Positions 61,596 to 64,000 of a DNA stretch of 64,000 nt are shown here, in pieces. The stretch comes from Trichomonas tenax. Lineage: Eukaryota; Parabasalia; Trichomonadida; Trichomonadidae. The notes below the pieces were generated by a model, which was given only the letters and a program-made list of their open reading frames with translations, was not told the origin of the DNA and searched no databases. The position numbers and the translations under genes were made by a program. The stretch lies in assembly GCA_023091735.1 (NCBI GenBank), contig JALKBU010000073.1, positions 1 to 64,000 of the forward strand, written 5' to 3'. Positions within the stretch are counted from its first letter, which is position 1, and each line of letters starts with the position of its first letter.

Positions 61596-64000
61596 ATGCT
61601 TTTTCATCGCTCAAATTCCGCTGGAGAACCTTTTTCTTTTGACAACGAGAAGTACATGAAACTTCAGAACATTGATGATAAAATAAACATGTTATCTCAA
61701 GGTATAAACACATTTGTCACGAATTATAAGAAAAATCCACCGAATCCGAAAGTGAAAGACAAACATAACGACACGGGTGCGTTTTATAGTGTTTTTATTA
61801 ATGATTATTCGCTTATTTTACATAATAATTTAAGTAATTTAATTGTTGCAATTCCATTTTTTCGACAAATTCTCAATGGATTACCAAATTGCGAGAAATT
61901 GGCGGAATTGAGTCAAATAATCATCAATGATATTAAGACAAAAGGCGCCAATTACGAAAATTCTTTCAAAGCATTACAATCTCTTTGCACTGTTGAGTCA
62001 TTTTGCATCAATTTCCTTTCTTCAGGAAGGTTTACCGAAATTTTTGTCGATTTTATCAAAGATTTGCACTTCGATGAGTTATGTGGAATTTTACTCTCTT
62101 TTCAAACAGATCAATTCATTAACACGATGAAAACAATGAATGCCATTACAACTCTATTTCCAATTTTGAATTATGTCGTTGGAATACAAGAAGCCCAAAA
62201 TATTATTCCTGAAGCAAACTTTATTCAAATAATTACTTTCGTTTTCAACATGTTCCAACTTTGCTACACAATAAACGATTTGCCAATGATAGATGTCGAC
62301 AACTTCCTGTTTAGACAAAATAAATTACTTTTGAGTTATCCAATTTTCAAAATAACAAGGATATACGAATCTCTAAGCAAACAGGATCCACATTACGTTA
62401 TTCATCCGAGCATATTGCGAATATACGAAGATTTATATTTAAATTACGGTGAAGATTACGAAAAGAAGTCTGATTTAATAAATTACATCGCAGGGATATC
62501 AACAGAATATTCAATCGAGTACGCAAATGAATTTAAGCTGATAAAATGGTTTGATCCAGAAATATGTCGAAGATATCCACTATTGAGTGGATTTTCACAA
62601 ATCATTCGATCAATAGCGCACGTTAAACCTGATGATATCACGCAAATATTGAAATTAATTTTCAAACAAATTACTTTACCGTTAAAACCAGAAATACTGT
62701 TCAATGATATTCTTGGATTGTTTAGCAGACTCATCACCGAAGATAAAATAACTCCGGCTCAATTTGGTGATGCATATTTCATAAAACTCTTGATTTTAGA
62801 CGCTGATCCAAAGGATCTTGCAGTAAAACTTCTTCAAAATCCGGAATTCCAAACAATGCTTAAGTTAGTATTCGATTCTAAAAGAATTGGAAGTTATACT
62901 TTTAAATTACTCGAACAAATCATCAAAACAGCTGAAATCAACAAAAAATACTCATTTACAGACTATGTAATCCAACTACTGCATGAAAACTATAATGATA
63001 CAATATTGACGTATTTTATTGAAAATTTAGATTATCAATGCGTTCCAGACATATTTTACCAAGTGCTATCATTTGATCACATTCTAGACACCATAAGAAT
63101 GTTCCATGCAGCAGATTGTTTCTCGATTGTAACGAGAAAACTAAGTTTAGGAAATAAATGGGTCATTCCATTCTTAACATTCATAAATACCATCGTTATG
63201 CATGAGAATGACCATTTCTTCGATGAATGGGTTATCATTCAACCAATTTCTTCTCCAATCTTCAAATTAGAAAAAGAATCAATTCAAGAGTTTGTTTTAC
63301 CACTAATTCCAAACGATCCAATACCAATACCAAGTTTAGCACCACTGTGCGATGAATTTCTAACAACATCAAATTATAATCTTTATCTTTTAGGCGCTTA
63401 TGCACTTCCAATCTATACAAAGCTCGGATTCCAAATAGACAAGGTTTTGAACATCAAAATGATCACAAACAGATTCGTTCGATTAACAGACTTCGAAACA
63501 ATTCTCGAAAAAAATGTTCGTTGTGTCAGCGAATGTTTGATGCAGCCTGTTGACAATTTCCCGATTTTCGAGTTCTTCCCAGGCCACGGCGCAGGATGGC
63601 TCGAGACATCTGATCAAATTATTTATTCCATGGTGACATTAAATATCAGATTCGATCAACCATCGCATGAATTATATAGTTTCCTTAATTTTAACAATTT
63701 AAGTGTTGGAATACAAGGAAACCAACTTGTTGCCCCTGATGGCAAAATATTGGTGGAAATAGAAATCAGCAAATGGCACAACATAATTTTATTATTCACA
63801 AGATCACCAAACATTATCTCTTTTTATTTAGATCAGCAACAAATTTTCTCTGTTCCTTCACAAGAAAAAGGTGTTTTATTGCAAACAATCGGTAACAAAC
63901 TTTATCCAACAATGGCGATGTCTGTTGTTAACAATGTCAATGGCTTAACAAAGCCAATGACCGAAAATGAAGCATTACAATATAAATTACCAGAAACATC
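61596..64000 (+). CDS. N-terminal part of a second large, BEACH-type protein (runs off window)
   Basis: The frame is open from ATG 61596 (MLFHRSNSAGEPFSFDNEKY) to the end of the window, 801 codons without a stop. Residues 60-640 are helical, Leu/Ile/Phe/Asn-rich solenoid. At about 655-790 a beta-rich segment appears (HGAGWLETSDQIIYSMVTLN, ISKWHNIILLFTRSPNIISF, YLDQQQIFSVPS), matching in kind and position the concanavalin-like domain of the BEACH protein at 49135-56205. I therefore expect PH, BEACH and WD40 parts beyond the window; none is visible here, so the class is inferred. Confidence 0.75.
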   Translation, partial: MLFHRSNSAGEPFSFDNEKYMKLQNIDDKINMLSQGINTFVTNYKKNPPNPKVKDKHNDTGAFYSVFINDYSLILHNNLSNLIVAIPFFRQILNGLPNCEKLAELSQIIINDIKTKGANYENSFKALQSLCTVESFCINFLSSGRFTEIFVDFIKDLHFDELCGILLSFQTDQFINTMKTMNAITTLFPILNYVVGIQEAQNIIPEANFIQIITFVFNMFQLCYTINDLPMIDVDNFLFRQNKLLLSYPIFKITRIYESLSKQDPHYVIHPSILRIYEDLYLNYGEDYEKKSDLINYIAGISTEYSIEYANEFKLIKWFDPEICRRYPLLSGFSQIIRSIAHVKPDDITQILKLIFKQITLPLKPEILFNDILGLFSRLITEDKITPAQFGDAYFIKLLILDADPKDLAVKLLQNPEFQTMLKLVFDSKRIGSYTFKLLEQIIKTAEINKKYSFTDYVIQLLHENYNDTILTYFIENLDYQCVPDIFYQVLSFDHILDTIRMFHAADCFSIVTRKLSLGNKWVIPFLTFINTIVMHENDHFFDEWVIIQPISSPIFKLEKESIQEFVLPLIPNDPIPIPSLAPLCDEFLTTSNYNLYLLGAYALPIYTKLGFQIDKVLNIKMITNRFVRLTDFETILEKNVRCVSECLMQPVDNFPIFEFFPGHGAGWLETSDQIIYSMVTLNIRFDQPSHELYSFLNFNNLSVGIQGNQLVAPDGKILVEIEISKWHNIILLFTRSPNIISFYLDQQQIFSVPSQEKGVLLQTIGNKLYPTMAMSVVNNVNGLTKPMTENEALQYKLPET

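Overview
The window is AT-rich eukaryotic DNA that reads as a parabasalid flagellate of the trichomonad type (Trichomonas or Tritrichomonas; I cannot decide which). The evidence is the mix of families: Maverick/Polinton polymerase remnants, BspA-like leucine-rich repeats, polymorphic beta-helix surface proteins, ALK-type glycine-rich proteins, F5/8C fragments and a TTP-repeat mucin-like surface protein. The genes are intronless and closely spaced, and several have a TCA(C/T)TTTT initiator-like site just before the ATG. I see no rRNA, tRNA or CRISPR array.

Layout. Positions 1-7 kb are a graveyard: a chimeric Maverick fragment (HNH plus PolB joined to a D5-like helicase end), a possible Maverick capsid-type ORF with a stop, and broken membrane, BspA-like and lineage-specific genes. 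Positions 7.4-12 kb hold an unknown small protein, an unknown Cys-rich gene with two frameshifts, and an LRR/coiled-coil protein. A 1,667-residue helical-repeat protein lies at 14.2-19.2 kb. Positions 19-23 kb carry surface-gene debris and a TIR element with 21-bp repeats. Positions 23.4-31 kb hold a 14-3-3 protein, two polytopic membrane proteins, a small bromodomain protein, a beta-helix surface protein and a solitary cathepsin prodomain. Positions 31-38.4 kb are a gene desert dominated by foldback hairpins. Positions 38.4-46.8 kb hold a mucin-like type I surface protein, an ankyrin protein, a 1,054-residue LRR protein and a glycine-rich protein. A second TIR element with 69-bp hairpin arms and a dead class 3 lipase follow at 46.9-49 kb. 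Positions 49-64 kb hold a 2,356-residue BEACH-WD40 protein, a dead glycine-rich gene, a kinesin, a DENN protein and the start of a second BEACH-type protein.

Two trends stand out. First, trafficking, cytoskeletal and signalling genes (BEACH, DENN, kinesin, 14-3-3, bromodomain, polytopic membrane proteins) are intact, whereas most surface or lineage-expanded genes are broken by frameshifts and nonsense codons, apart from the TTP protein, one beta-helix gene and one glycine-rich gene. Second, the non-coding DNA is unusually rich in long foldbacks. The most striking case is a module of four hairpins in fixed order and near-fixed spacing, present twice about 2.1 kb apart (33073-33494 and 35188-35605), in which pairing is kept although the stem sequences differ. 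This is the best candidate here for an undescribed structured element.
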